A stretch of DNA of 64,000 bases, from positions 21,373 through 85,372 of the forward strand of contig CANBNG010000019.1 in the NCBI GenBank assembly GCA_947370975.1, given 5' to 3'. Position 1 is the stretch's first letter. Every line of letters starts with the position of its first letter. The notes under the pieces were generated by a model that saw nothing but the letters and a program-made list of their open reading frames with translations, made no database searches and had not been told where the DNA came from. Position numbers and translations under genes: made by a program. This stretch comes from Beijerinckiaceae bacterium (lineage in GTDB: Bacteria > Pseudomonadota > Alphaproteobacteria > Rhizobiales > Beijerinckiaceae). Positions 50,108 to 58,553 of the stretch are shown here, in pieces.

Positions 50108-51607
50108 TCAGCCGGCAGCAATCGCCACGAAACGCGTGCTGTCGCCAGATTTCACCCGTAGCAGCAGTGCCCGGCGGCCTTCCTTGCGTGCGGCAGCGAG
50201 CGCGGCGGAAATGTCGGCCGGACGGCTGACCGGCTGGCCACCGGCTTCAAGGATGACATCGCCCTGCTTGAGCCCAGTTTGTGCAGCCGCCCCGTCGGGG
50301 TCGACTTCAGCCACAACCACCCCGTCTTTGCCAGCGCCGGGAACGGCCGTGGCCGGGGCGAGCGTGAGACCCAGGCCCGCAAGCGTATTGCGTTCGCTGG
50401 GCGCCGGTGTGCGATCTGCGCGTTGCTGCGTTTCAGCCGGCAAGGCGCCAAGCTGAATTTTGGTGCGCACTTCCTTGCCATCGCGCAGATAGGTCACGTC
50501 TATCTGCTTTCCCGGCCCGAAGGACGCGATCTTGCGTGCAAGCTCACGCGGCCCTTCTATCGCATCGCCATTGACGCCGGTGATGACATCGCCGGATTTC
50601 AAGCCGGCCGCACCGGCCGGGGATCCAGCCTGAAGATCGGAGACCAGCGCGCCGCGCGCCTCCTTCACGCCGAGGCTGTCGGCGATTTCGCGCGTGACAG
50701 GCTGGATCTGTACGCCGATCCAGCCGCGCGCCACGCTGCCCTTCTGGCGCAAGGAGTCGATCACGTCGCGCGCGACTTCTGTCGGGATGGCAAAGCCAAT
50801 GCCCACACTGCCGCCTGACGGCGAGAAGATCGCCGTGTTCACGCCCACGACCTCGCCGCGCGTATTGAACGTCGGCCCGCCCGAATTGCCGCGATTGACG
50901 GAGGCGTCGATCTGCAAAAAGTCATCATACGGCCCAGCGCCAATATCACGCCCGCGGGCGGACACGATACCGGCCGTCACTGTGCCGCCAAGCCCGAAGG
51001 GATTGCCAACCGCCAGCACCCAATCGCCAACGCGGGGCATGTCGCGTGCAAATTCGACATGGGCATATTTGCCTTTCTCGCGAATTTTGAGGAGCGCGAG
51101 ATCGGTGCGCTGATCGGCGCCCACAACATCGGCAGCGACCGTGCGGCCATCGTCCATGGTGATCATGACTTCAGTCGCATGTTCGATGACGTGGTTATTG
51201 GTCACCACATAGCCATCGTCGGAAATGATGAAGCCCGAGCCCAGCGCCTGCCCGCTGCGTGGACGTTGCTGGCGTCCGAAGGGTGAATTGTCGCCGCCAA
51301 ACCTGCGGAAAAAGCGCTCAAGCGGATCGCCGGGGCGCAATTGCGGCAGACCTCCCTGCGTGTCGTCGGCATCGGCCGTCTCGACAACCTTCACCTTCAC
51401 AGCAACAACCGCGCCGCGCACACGCTCGACAATATCGGCAAAGGAGCCGGGCATAGTTGAAACGCTGATTACGGGAGCCTGCGCCAATGCCGGCGTATAG
51501 GCTTGAAAGGCAAAGCCGCCAACGCATACAAGCGCTGCTGCGCCAAGAAGCGCGGCACGCAGAGGCTTGCGGGTTTGGCTGTGAGGAGTCGCGTCGATCT
51601 CGGACAT
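50108..51607 (-). CDS. degP: Periplasmic serine protease of the DegP/HtrA (Do) family
   Basis: 499 aa from ATG 51607 (AGGAGCAAGCC upstream is ideal; ATG 51619 is poorer). Signal peptide or anchor at about residues 15-43, with ALAQA cleavage. The trypsin-like domain has triad His139 (VTNNHVIEH), Asp169 (RTDLALLK) and Ser242 (NRGNSGGPT). A Gln/Arg-rich loop lies near residue 95. Two PDZ domains follow (about 290-385 and 405-495; GDVITGVNGDAI and GDVILEAGGQPV). Degrades or refolds misfolded periplasmic proteins. It sits between the ccm genes and an envelope-type two-component system. Confidence 0.95.
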   Translation of the reverse strand: MSEIDATPHSQTRKPLRAALLGAAALVCVGGFAFQAYTPALAQAPVISVSTMPGSFADIVERVRGAVVAVKVKVVETADADDTQGGLPQLRPGDPLERFFRRFGGDNSPFGRQQRPRSGQALGSGFIISDDGYVVTNNHVIEHATEVMITMDDGRTVAADVVGADQRTDLALLKIREKGKYAHVEFARDMPRVGDWVLAVGNPFGLGGTVTAGIVSARGRDIGAGPYDDFLQIDASVNRGNSGGPTFNTRGEVVGVNTAIFSPSGGSVGIGFAIPTEVARDVIDSLRQKGSVARGWIGVQIQPVTREIADSLGVKEARGALVSDLQAGSPAGAAGLKSGDVITGVNGDAIEGPRELARKIASFGPGKQIDVTYLRDGKEVRTKIQLGALPAETQQRADRTPAPSERNTLAGLGLTLAPATAVPGAGKDGVVVAEVDPDGAAAQTGLKQGDVILEAGGQPVSRPADISAALAAARKEGRRALLLRVKSGDSTRFVAIAAG

Positions 51608-51718
51608 GGCTTGCTCCATTTTCAAAACTCGTGACGGGCCCGGCCCGTGTGAGAACGAAAATGAAGGCATGAAGCTTACGTGCCGATGTCCGGATTATGA
51701 AAAATTCGTAAGGTCGCG

Positions 51719-52180
51719 CTAGCGAGCGTTTTCGTCCTTCAGCAAAGCGGCCAGCTTTGCTGCTTCATTGGCCGATAATTGCTCGGGCGCGGCAGGCGCG
51801 CGCCGGCGGCGTGCGAAGAGCACCAATGCGCCCGCGCCGCCCAGAAGAACCATGCCGGGGGCAAGCCAGAGCAGGAGCGTTTCCATCTTGAAGGGTGGCT
51901 TCAGCAGAATGAAATCACCATAACGCGCCACCACAAAGGCGCGAACCTGAGAATCGCTGTCGCCCGCCTGCAGGCGTTCGCGCACGATGAGCCTGAGATC
52001 GCGCGCCAGCGCCGCATCTGAATCATCGATCGACTGGTTCTGGCAAACCAGACAGCGCAGCTCGGAAGAAATGTCGCGTGCGCGCGACTCGAGCGCGGAA
52101 TCCTTCAAGATCTCGTCAGGCTGCACCGCCCCGGCGAGGCTTGGCAGAAGCGCGAGTGCAAGAGCCAGAACAAAGCGCAT
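51719..52180 (-). CDS. ccmH: Cytochrome c maturation protein CcmH/CycL
   Basis: 153 aa from ATG 52180 with GGAG upstream; the frame extends to 52285 inside ccmF. Signal peptide at residues 1-18. The thiol motif LRCLVCQNQS near residue 42 is the CcmH signature that reduces apocytochrome thiols before heme ligation. ARDLRLIVRERLQAGDSDSQV follows, and a transmembrane helix (about 100-122) precedes a positively charged cytoplasmic tail. It closes the ccmIEFH operon, four bases after the ccmF stop. Confidence 0.95.
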   Translation of the reverse strand: MRFVLALALALLPSLAGAVQPDEILKDSALESRARDISSELRCLVCQNQSIDDSDAALARDLRLIVRERLQAGDSDSQVRAFVVARYGDFILLKPPFKMETLLLWLAPGMVLLGGAGALVLFARRRRAPAAPEQLSANEAAKLAALLKDENAR

Positions 52181-52184
52181 GGAT

Positions 52185-54173
52185 CTACTCCGCAGCCTGC
52201 GCTTGTCCGGACACAGAAGCGCGCGCGGCCGCCCGCTTGGCAATGCCGATCCGCAGCCGCCGATCCGACAAGGACAAAAAGCCACCCAAAGCCATGATCA
52301 GCGCGCCGATCCAGATCAGCGCCACATAGGGCTTCCAGTAAAGCCGCAGATCGAGTGTTCCATCCGCGCGCACGTCGGCGAGGTTCATATAGACCTGGCC
52401 CATGCCGATGGTCGCAATGCCGGCCTCCGTCCGCACCATGGAGCGTGTGGTAAAGCTGCGGCGCGAGGGATCGATTTCAGCAAGCACAGCGCCGCCTTCG
52501 CTGATCGACGTATGGGCCACCAGTTCCTGGTAATTGGAGCCAAGCCGCGGCTCGAGGCTGCGAATGGAAACCTCATAAGGCCCAACGGCAATCGGCTCTC
52601 CAACGCGCGCGGTGATGACGCGCTCAACACCCCAGCCTGTCGCTGCCAGACCAAAAAGCGTCAGGCCGATGCCGGCATGGGCGAAGGCCGTGCCCCAGGC
52701 CGAGCGTGGCAGGCCGATGGCGCGCGCGATGATCACAGACAGGCTCTTGCCGCGGCCACCGATGCGGCCAGCAATTTCGACGAAGGAGCCAATGATGAGA
52801 TAAAGCGCGAGACCAGACAAAAGCGGGGCGGCAACCGGCCCTCCGCGCAGGGCATAGAGCACAAGCGCGCCGCCAGCGCCGATAGCGGTTGCCAGCACGA
52901 GGCGCTGCGCCGCGCCAAAAAAATCACCGCGCTTCCAGGCCAGCATCTGGCCAATCGGCATGGCCAGAATGATTGGTATGAACAGCGGGCCGAAGGTGAG
53001 GTTGAAGAATGGCGCGCCGACGGAAATTTTCTCGCCCGTCATGGCCTCGAGCGCCAGCGGGTAGAGGGTACCGACAAACACGGTCGCGCAGCAGGTGGTC
53101 AGCAGCAGATTGTTGAGCACCAGCGCGCCTTCGCGCGACACGGGCGCAAAAATGCCGCCGGGCTTCAGCGCCGAAGCGCGGAAGGCAAAGAGCGCGAGCG
53201 ATCCGCCGATGAAGAACACAAGAATGGCAAGAATGAACACGCCACGCTGCGGATCTGTTGCAAAGGAATGCACGGATGTCAGCACGCCCGAGCGCACGAG
53301 GAAGGTGCCGAGCAAGGACAGCGAGAAGGCGAGAATGGCGAGAAAGATCGTCCAGATTTTCAGCGCATCGCGCTTTTCCATCACAGCGGCGGAATGCAGC
53401 AGCGCCGTGCCCGCAAGCCAGGGCATGAGGGAGGCATTTTCGACCGGATCCCAGAACCAGAAACCGCCCCAACCCAAAGTGTAATAGGCCCAATAGGAGC
53501 CCATCGCGATGCCAAGCGTCAGGAATATCCAGGCGGCCAGCGTCCACGGCCGCACATAACGCGCCCAGGCCGCATCGATACGGCCTGAAATCAGGGCGGC
53601 GGCAGCAAAGGAGAAGGTGATCGAGAAGCCGACATAGCCCACGTAGAGAAGGGGCGGATGAATTGCGAGGCCCGGATCCTGCAACAACGGATTGAGATCG
53701 CGCCCCTCGAGCGGCGCGGGAATGAGGCGCGCGAAGGGATTTGAGGTGAGCAGGACGAAGAACAGGAAAGCCGCGGCGATCCAGGATTGCACCGCAAGCA
53801 CAAGCGCGCGCAGATCATCGGGCATGCCATGGGAAAACACGGCGACGGTCGCGCCAAACAAGGCGAGGATCAGCACCCACAGAAGCATCGAGCCTTCGTG
53901 ATTGCCCCAGACGCCCGAGAATTTATAGACGAGCGGCTTCAGCGAATGCGAATTTTCAAAGACATTCACCACCGAAAAATCGGAGACGACATAAGCATAG
54001 GTCAGCGCGCCGAAGGAAATTCCAACCAGCAGGAATTGCATCACGGCAGCAGGTCGCGCCATAGCCATGAGGGCAACATCGCGACGCAACGCGCCCGCCA
54101 GCGGCACGACGCCCTGGACGATGGCAAGCGCCAAAGCCAGAACGAGTGCGTAATGTCCGATCTCGACGATCAT
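52185..54173 (-). CDS. ccmF: Cytochrome c heme-lyase subunit CcmF/CycK
   Basis: 662 aa, with about fifteen transmembrane helices. It accepts heme from CcmE and ligates it to apocytochrome c together with CcmH and CcmI. Recognisable: KFSGVWGNHEGSMLLW near residue 87 (His ligand region), the tryptophan-rich WGGFWFWDPVENASLMPWL near 232 (WWD-type motif), and the periplasmic loop near 560-620. It follows ccmE by 43 bases. The heme-export genes ccmABC are not in the window. Confidence 0.96.
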   Translation of the reverse strand: MIVEIGHYALVLALALAIVQGVVPLAGALRRDVALMAMARPAAVMQFLLVGISFGALTYAYVVSDFSVVNVFENSHSLKPLVYKFSGVWGNHEGSMLLWVLILALFGATVAVFSHGMPDDLRALVLAVQSWIAAAFLFFVLLTSNPFARLIPAPLEGRDLNPLLQDPGLAIHPPLLYVGYVGFSITFSFAAAALISGRIDAAWARYVRPWTLAAWIFLTLGIAMGSYWAYYTLGWGGFWFWDPVENASLMPWLAGTALLHSAAVMEKRDALKIWTIFLAILAFSLSLLGTFLVRSGVLTSVHSFATDPQRGVFILAILVFFIGGSLALFAFRASALKPGGIFAPVSREGALVLNNLLLTTCCATVFVGTLYPLALEAMTGEKISVGAPFFNLTFGPLFIPIILAMPIGQMLAWKRGDFFGAAQRLVLATAIGAGGALVLYALRGGPVAAPLLSGLALYLIIGSFVEIAGRIGGRGKSLSVIIARAIGLPRSAWGTAFAHAGIGLTLFGLAATGWGVERVITARVGEPIAVGPYEVSIRSLEPRLGSNYQELVAHTSISEGGAVLAEIDPSRRSFTTRSMVRTEAGIATIGMGQVYMNLADVRADGTLDLRLYWKPYVALIWIGALIMALGGFLSLSDRRLRIGIAKRAAARASVSGQAQAAE

Positions 54174-54216
54174 GCGAGGGCCCTCATTATCGCTCGTGTC
54201 TCTGCGCCCGGGCGCG

Positions 54217-54672
54217 TCACTTCTTCACTGCGCCTTCGTTCCAGACGCCCTGCTTCTTGAGGCTGTCGGCCACTTCGCGCGGCATGTAATTCTCGTCATG
54301 CTTGGCCAGAACGCTGTCGGCGCGAAACACGCCATTGGCCAGCACGCCCTCGGCCACCACGCCCTGTCCTTCGCGGAACAGGTCGGGCAGCAGGCCAGTA
54401 TAGGTGACGTTCACCTGCGTCTGATTGTCGGTGATGGCAAAGGCGATATGGCGATCATCGGCTTTGCTGAGAGACCCCTGCACCACCAGCCCGCCGATGC
54501 GCATGCGCGCATTGGGCGCCATCGCTGCGGTCTTGGCCGCCAGCTCGCTCGGCGTCACGAAGAAGACAACGCCGTCGCGGAAGGCAAACAGCGCAAGGCC
54601 AATCGCGACGCCAATCACGGCAAGGGCGGAGGCAATCAGCGTGAGGCGGCGGCCCTTGCGGGTCATGGTCAA
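54217..54672 (-). CDS. ccmE: Periplasmic heme chaperone CcmE/CycJ
   Basis: 151 aa. N-terminal anchor helix (about 9-30), then the OB-fold periplasmic domain. The covalent heme-binding His is in VLAKHDENYMPREV near residue 130 (HxxxY motif). RIGGLVVQGSL near 58 and VTYTGLLPDLFREGQGVVAEG near 90 match the family. Its start overlaps the ccmI stop by four bases. Confidence 0.96.
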   Translation of the reverse strand: MTMTRKGRRLTLIASALAVIGVAIGLALFAFRDGVVFFVTPSELAAKTAAMAPNARMRIGGLVVQGSLSKADDRHIAFAITDNQTQVNVTYTGLLPDLFREGQGVVAEGVLANGVFRADSVLAKHDENYMPREVADSLKKQGVWNEGAVKK

Positions 54673-55775
54673 CCTTTCAGTCCGAGTTCGGCGGCCAAAG
54701 CCTCCAGCCGTCGGAGGGCATCCGCGTCCTCGGCCAGCGCCTTCTGCGCCCGCATGAGCGCGGCGCGTGCAAGATCGGGCTCCTGCAGAACGACGTAAGA
54801 GCGCAGCAGCCGGAGCCAGCCTTCGACATCATTGCCGTTCTGCTCAAGCCGCGCGGCAAGTGAATCGACCATGGAGCGGATCGTTGCGCGCTGCTCGCCG
54901 GTGGGCATGGCGCGCACAGCATCGGCGACCTCGCCTTTGGGGCCAGCCTGTGCCTCAGGCGGCGTGCCGCCCAGCGCCAGAATGCGGGCGCGCACCGCAG
55001 GCTGCCAAGGCGCGTCAATCGGCGTTCCGCCGGCAAGCGCCATGAAATCAGCCAAAGCACCGGCACGATCGCCGCTCTGCTCGCGCGAAAGGGCAATATA
55101 GAAACTGGCGACCGGATCGCCGGTATTCAATTGCAGAACTTTCTCGAAGTTCGCGCGTGCTTGCGGGCTGACCTGCTCGCGCGCGCCATAGACCAGTGCC
55201 TCGCCCTGCGCGGTCAAACGCTCGGGCGTTTCGCCCAGAACGCGGGCGGCATTGCCAAAGGCTCTGGCGGCATCTTCATAGCGGCCAAGCCGCATATAGA
55301 CGGGGGCGAGAATGTCCCAACCGCGTCCGTCGTTGGGGTTGGCCGCCAGGTGCGCCTCGATTTTCGAGACCGCTGTCTCCACCTCGAACTGGCCCTGACG
55401 CTCGGGCTGGCGGCCCTTGAGCGGCTGGTCGGGCAGCTCGGGATTACCAAGAAATCCGTAGAGCGAAAGGGTGATGGCCGGAATGAGAAGCAAAGCCGCC
55501 AGCGCCCCAAGCCGAATTCCGGTGCGCGAGACGCTCATGGGAGCCGAGGGCGCATCGCTGGCGCGCAGCAGGCGGCGCGCGGCTTCAGATCTTGCGGCTT
55601 CGGCGTCCGCGGGGGTGAGAAGGCCCAAGGCGAGATCGCGGTCGATCTCCTCGATCTGGGAGCGATAGAAGCTGACATCGGGCGCGTGCGCGCCAACGGC
55701 CCGCGCCCCGCCGAGCGGCCAGAGCACGGCAAGCACAACCGCGCCCGTCATCAATGCGAAAACTGCCCAGACCAT
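54669..55775 (-). CDS. ccmI: Cytochrome c biogenesis TPR protein CcmI/CycH
   Basis: 368 aa. Two transmembrane helices (about 2-22 and 91-110) lie on either side of a cytoplasmic leucine-rich segment (FYRSQIEEIDRDLALGLLTPADA), and the periplasmic C-terminus has TPR helices (about 150-360) that bind apocytochrome c. It is the first gene of the ccmIEFH operon. The preceding gene, the sensor kinase, ends 75 bases upstream. Confidence 0.93.
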   Translation of the reverse strand: MVWAVFALMTGAVVLAVLWPLGGARAVGAHAPDVSFYRSQIEEIDRDLALGLLTPADAEAARSEAARRLLRASDAPSAPMSVSRTGIRLGALAALLLIPAITLSLYGFLGNPELPDQPLKGRQPERQGQFEVETAVSKIEAHLAANPNDGRGWDILAPVYMRLGRYEDAARAFGNAARVLGETPERLTAQGEALVYGAREQVSPQARANFEKVLQLNTGDPVASFYIALSREQSGDRAGALADFMALAGGTPIDAPWQPAVRARILALGGTPPEAQAGPKGEVADAVRAMPTGEQRATIRSMVDSLAARLEQNGNDVEGWLRLLRSYVVLQEPDLARAALMRAQKALAEDADALRRLEALAAELGLKG

Positions 55776-55850
55776 GCGTTGTCTTCTACCCTTTTGCCGC
55801 GGCTACGGCAAAGGGCGAAAAACGTCGCGCCCCCAGTTCTGCCCCTGCCC

Positions 55851-57239
55851 TCACGCGGCAGGAAGCCGCAGATGCGCCCGCAAGCCGCCCTCGGGGCTCG
55901 TTTCCAAGGCGAAGCGCCCGCCATAGACGGCAGCCAGATCGGCGACGATGGAGAGGCCGAGCCCTGAGCCGGGCTTGGTCTCATCCAGCCTGCGGCCCCG
56001 CTTGACCGCCTGTTCACGCAAGCTTTCCGGCAGGCCCGGCCCGTCATCGTCAATGGTGAGATCGAGAAAATCGGGGCCCGCACCGCTTGCATCGGGCGCG
56101 CAGGACAAGGTGACTGCAATCTGGCTGCCAGCCCATTTTCCGGCATTGTCGAGAAGATTGCCGAGCATTTCCTCCAGATCCTGCTTCTCGCCCCGAAAGC
56201 GGGGCGCTGCCTCGATCTGCAGGACGAAGTCGAGCGCGCGGTCGCGATAGATTTTCTGGAAGGTCCGCACGAGCGCCTCGAGCACGGGGCTGATCTCGGT
56301 CGTAGCGCCGATCACATTGGAGCGGGCGGCGGCGCGCGCCTTGCCAAGATAATAATCCACCTGCTCGCGCATCACCTGCGCCTGTTCGCTGACCTTTTCC
56401 GCCAGCGCCGAGCGCTCGCCATGGGCCTCGTTGGCAATGACGCTGAGCGGCGTTTTCAAGGCATGGGCGAGATTGCCGACCTGGGTGCGGGCGCGCTCCA
56501 CGATTTCGCGGTTCGAGGCAATGAGAAGGTTGAGCTCGCTGGCGAGCGGGGCAAGATCGGGGGGGAAAGATCCGGCTATGCGGTCGCCCTCGCCTCGCCG
56601 GATCGCGCCAACCTCGGTCTGCAAATGGCGTAGCGGGCGCAAGCCCCAGCGCACCTGCAACAGGATCGAGCCGACCAGCGCCAGCGCAAGCAGAACAAAA
56701 GTCGCGGCGAGGGCGAGCTCAAAGCGCCAGATTTCAACTTCCAGCTGTTCGGTCGTGGCTGCAACCTGCACGAGGAAATGGCCCTCCTCGTCGGCATCGA
56801 TCACACGCTCGACCACGCGCAATGTGCGGCCATCGGGCCCGGCCCCATAGCCGCGACGATAGCCGCCGAGCTGGGCTGGAACGCCTTGATCCTCCAGACG
56901 CGGCAGGCGCGAGGCAAACAGCGAGCGCGAGGCCTTAATCGCCTGCCGGCCCTGATCGAGCGGCGTGATCTGCCAATACCAGCCAGACAGCGACAATTCG
57001 AATTGCGGATCGCCGAGCTGCCCTGGCTCTGTGCGCGTGTCTTCGCCGGGGGAGGCCACATCGGCCACAATGGCGCGCAGATAAACGCCGAGGCGCTCAT
57101 CGAAACTCTGCTCGGCGGTGCGCCGATAGAGGGCTGAAAGCACCAGGCCCGCAACCAGCAGAATGCCAAGGCTCCAAAGTGCAGCGGAAACGAAAAGCCG
57201 CTGCGCCAGCGAGCGCGGAAGGGCGGCGCGCCTCGTCAT
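55851..57239 (-). CDS. feuQ: Sensor histidine kinase, FeuQ-like
   Basis: 462 aa. Two transmembrane helices (about 14-36 and 176-198) bracket a periplasmic domain of about 135 residues. HAMP region near 200-250 (WGLRPLRHLQTEVGAIRRGE). The dimerisation domain has His259 in NLAHALKTPLSVI. HATPase_c shows NLLDNAGKWA, DDDGPGLP and GSGLGLSIV. Periplasmic and PhoQ-like overall. It overlaps the regulator's stop by four bases. The order with ccmIEFH is the one I recall for rhizobial feuPQ-cycHJKL, where FeuQ responds to osmotic signals. Sequence alone supports the kinase; the FeuQ name rests on context. Confidence 0.85.
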   Translation of the reverse strand: MTRRAALPRSLAQRLFVSAALWSLGILLVAGLVLSALYRRTAEQSFDERLGVYLRAIVADVASPGEDTRTEPGQLGDPQFELSLSGWYWQITPLDQGRQAIKASRSLFASRLPRLEDQGVPAQLGGYRRGYGAGPDGRTLRVVERVIDADEEGHFLVQVAATTEQLEVEIWRFELALAATFVLLALALVGSILLQVRWGLRPLRHLQTEVGAIRRGEGDRIAGSFPPDLAPLASELNLLIASNREIVERARTQVGNLAHALKTPLSVIANEAHGERSALAEKVSEQAQVMREQVDYYLGKARAAARSNVIGATTEISPVLEALVRTFQKIYRDRALDFVLQIEAAPRFRGEKQDLEEMLGNLLDNAGKWAGSQIAVTLSCAPDASGAGPDFLDLTIDDDGPGLPESLREQAVKRGRRLDETKPGSGLGLSIVADLAAVYGGRFALETSPEGGLRAHLRLPAA

Positions 57240-57913
57240 TTGGCTGCGACTTCGCCGCCGGGATCGAGCAGATAGCCAAGCCCGCGCACGGTCTGGATCA
57301 CATCGACGCCGAGTTTGCGGCGCAGGCGGCCGACAAACACTTCGATCGTGTTCGAGTCGCGATCGTAATCCTGATCGTAGAGATGTTCGACGAGTTCGCT
57401 GCGCGACACCACGCGGCCTGCATGGTGCATCAGATAGGCGAGCAATCGATATTCATGCGAGGTCAGCTTGACCGCCGCGCCAGCGACCACAACCCTGCCC
57501 GATTTCGTGTCGAGCCGCACCGTTCCGCAACTCAATTCATTGGTCGCATGTCCGGTCGCACGCCGCAGCAGTGCGCGCAGGCGGGCCAGCACCTCTTCCA
57601 TATGGAACGGCTTGCTGACGTAATCATCCGCCCCCGCATCAAACCCCTGGACCTTGTCGCTCCAGCGGTCGCGCGCGGTCAGGATCAGCACCGGCATGAT
57701 GCGCCCGGCGCGCCGCCATTCTTCGAGAATGGAAATGCCATCTTTCTTGGGCAGGCCGATATCCAGCACCACGGCGTCATAGGGCTCCGTATCGCCCAGA
57801 AACCAGCCCTCCTCGCCATCGAAAGCGCGGTCGACGGCATAGCCGGATTGCTCCAGCGCCGTCACAAGTTGACGGTTGAGATCTTTGTCGTCTTCGATAA
57901 CGAGCAGACGCAA
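57236..57913 (-). CDS. feuP: OmpR-family response regulator, FeuP-like
   Basis: 225 aa. Receiver: IEDDKD, phosphoacceptor Asp51 in DAVVLDIGLPKKDG, LTARD and Lys in SKPFHMEEVLARLRALL. The winged-helix DNA-binding domain (about 125-220) has LTSHEYRLLAYLMHHAGRVV and FVGRLRRKLG. It lies upstream of its kinase with a four-base overlap and 14 bases downstream of the small secreted gene. In Sinorhizobium meliloti FeuP controls cyclic glucan export and osmoadaptation. The name is by context and general similarity. Confidence 0.88.
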   Translation of the reverse strand: MRLLVIEDDKDLNRQLVTALEQSGYAVDRAFDGEEGWFLGDTEPYDAVVLDIGLPKKDGISILEEWRRAGRIMPVLILTARDRWSDKVQGFDAGADDYVSKPFHMEEVLARLRALLRRATGHATNELSCGTVRLDTKSGRVVVAGAAVKLTSHEYRLLAYLMHHAGRVVSRSELVEHLYDQDYDRDSNTIEVFVGRLRRKLGVDVIQTVRGLGYLLDPGGEVAAK

Positions 57914-57927
57914 GGGGCTTTTTGCTC

Positions 57928-58245
57928 CTATTTCCCGCGGGCGCTGACGTGGGTGCCGGAGGCCGCATCAACAAAGATACGAACCAGCCGGCCATCACGC
58001 CGCAGCAGGGACATTTCATACACGAATTTTTCGTCCCAGCGACAAAGCCGTGTGCCGAGCGGTTCGGCGCGGCTCTGGAGAGCGGCCTCGCGCAGCAGCG
58101 CCATGGGCTCCCGGAGCTGATGGGCCGCCACGCTCTCGCGGCTTTCAGCCGACGACAAGCAGGTGCGCCGGCGCTCGTCAGCCTGTGCCACCACAAGGCC
58201 GAGAAGCGTGGCCGCGAGCGCCACCGATGTCTGCAAGATGGTCAT
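57928..58245 (-). CDS. Small secreted PepSY-like protein, FeuN-like candidate
   Basis: 105 aa with a signal peptide (ILQTSVALAATLLGLVVAQA, cleavage near residue 23). The mature part starts with a helical segment containing Cys29 and ends with RLCRWDEKFVYEMSLLRRDG followed by RLVRIFVDAASG, a PepSY-type beta hairpin. It lies directly before feuP/feuQ and is probably co-transcribed. In S. meliloti FeuN is a small periplasmic inhibitor of FeuPQ encoded next to it; this gene fits by position, size and export. The two Cys (29 and 68) could form a disulfide. Function is inferred from context. Confidence 0.6.
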   Translation of the reverse strand: MTILQTSVALAATLLGLVVAQADERRRTCLSSAESRESVAAHQLREPMALLREAALQSRAEPLGTRLCRWDEKFVYEMSLLRRDGRLVRIFVDAASGTHVSARGK

Positions 58246-58275
58246 AGCTCAACTCTGGCGCGCAGCCCGTGAACC

Positions 58276-58296
58276 GGGGATGAACAAGCCATCCCC
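58276..58296. other. Inverted repeat upstream of the feuN-like gene
   Basis: GGGGATG (58276-58282), 7-base loop, CATCCCC (58290-58296). It lies 31 bases upstream of the feuN-like start and 54 bases after the endolysin stop. It could be an operator for the feu operon or part of a transcript end; no U-tract follows. Confidence 0.35.
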
Positions 58297-58349
58297 ATAG
58301 CCGAGCCCAAGGCCTGCGGCGAGCCCTGCTTGTGGGCAAAGCCCGACGT

Positions 58350-58553
58350 TCAGCCGATTGCCGCCGTGCTCCGGACACGCCCGACAATGGCGTTGACGCC
58401 GCCCAGCAGCGCAGTGAGCGACGCGCCAAAGCCCGCCATATCATTGCCGCGCCAGGCCAGAAGCGCCCCTGCGAGCGAGGAGCCGATGACGGCAAGCGAA
58501 GACCAGATGGTCTGCGAGGCCCAGAAGGGCTTGATTTGAATGCTGTCAGCCAT
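58350..58553 (-). CDS. Possible internally started holin-like small membrane protein
   Basis: An in-frame ATG at 58553 would yield 67 aa starting MADSIQIKPFWASQTIW. AAAGGAAAA lies about ten bases upstream, a plausible ribosome binding site in the middle of the endolysin gene. The product would have two membrane segments and a basic end, matching small holins. The same residues are present as the tail of the long form. It could also be merely part of that protein. Confidence 0.45.
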   Translation of the reverse strand: MADSIQIKPFWASQTIWSSLAVIGSSLAGALLAWRGNDMAGFGASLTALLGGVNAIVGRVRSTAAIG

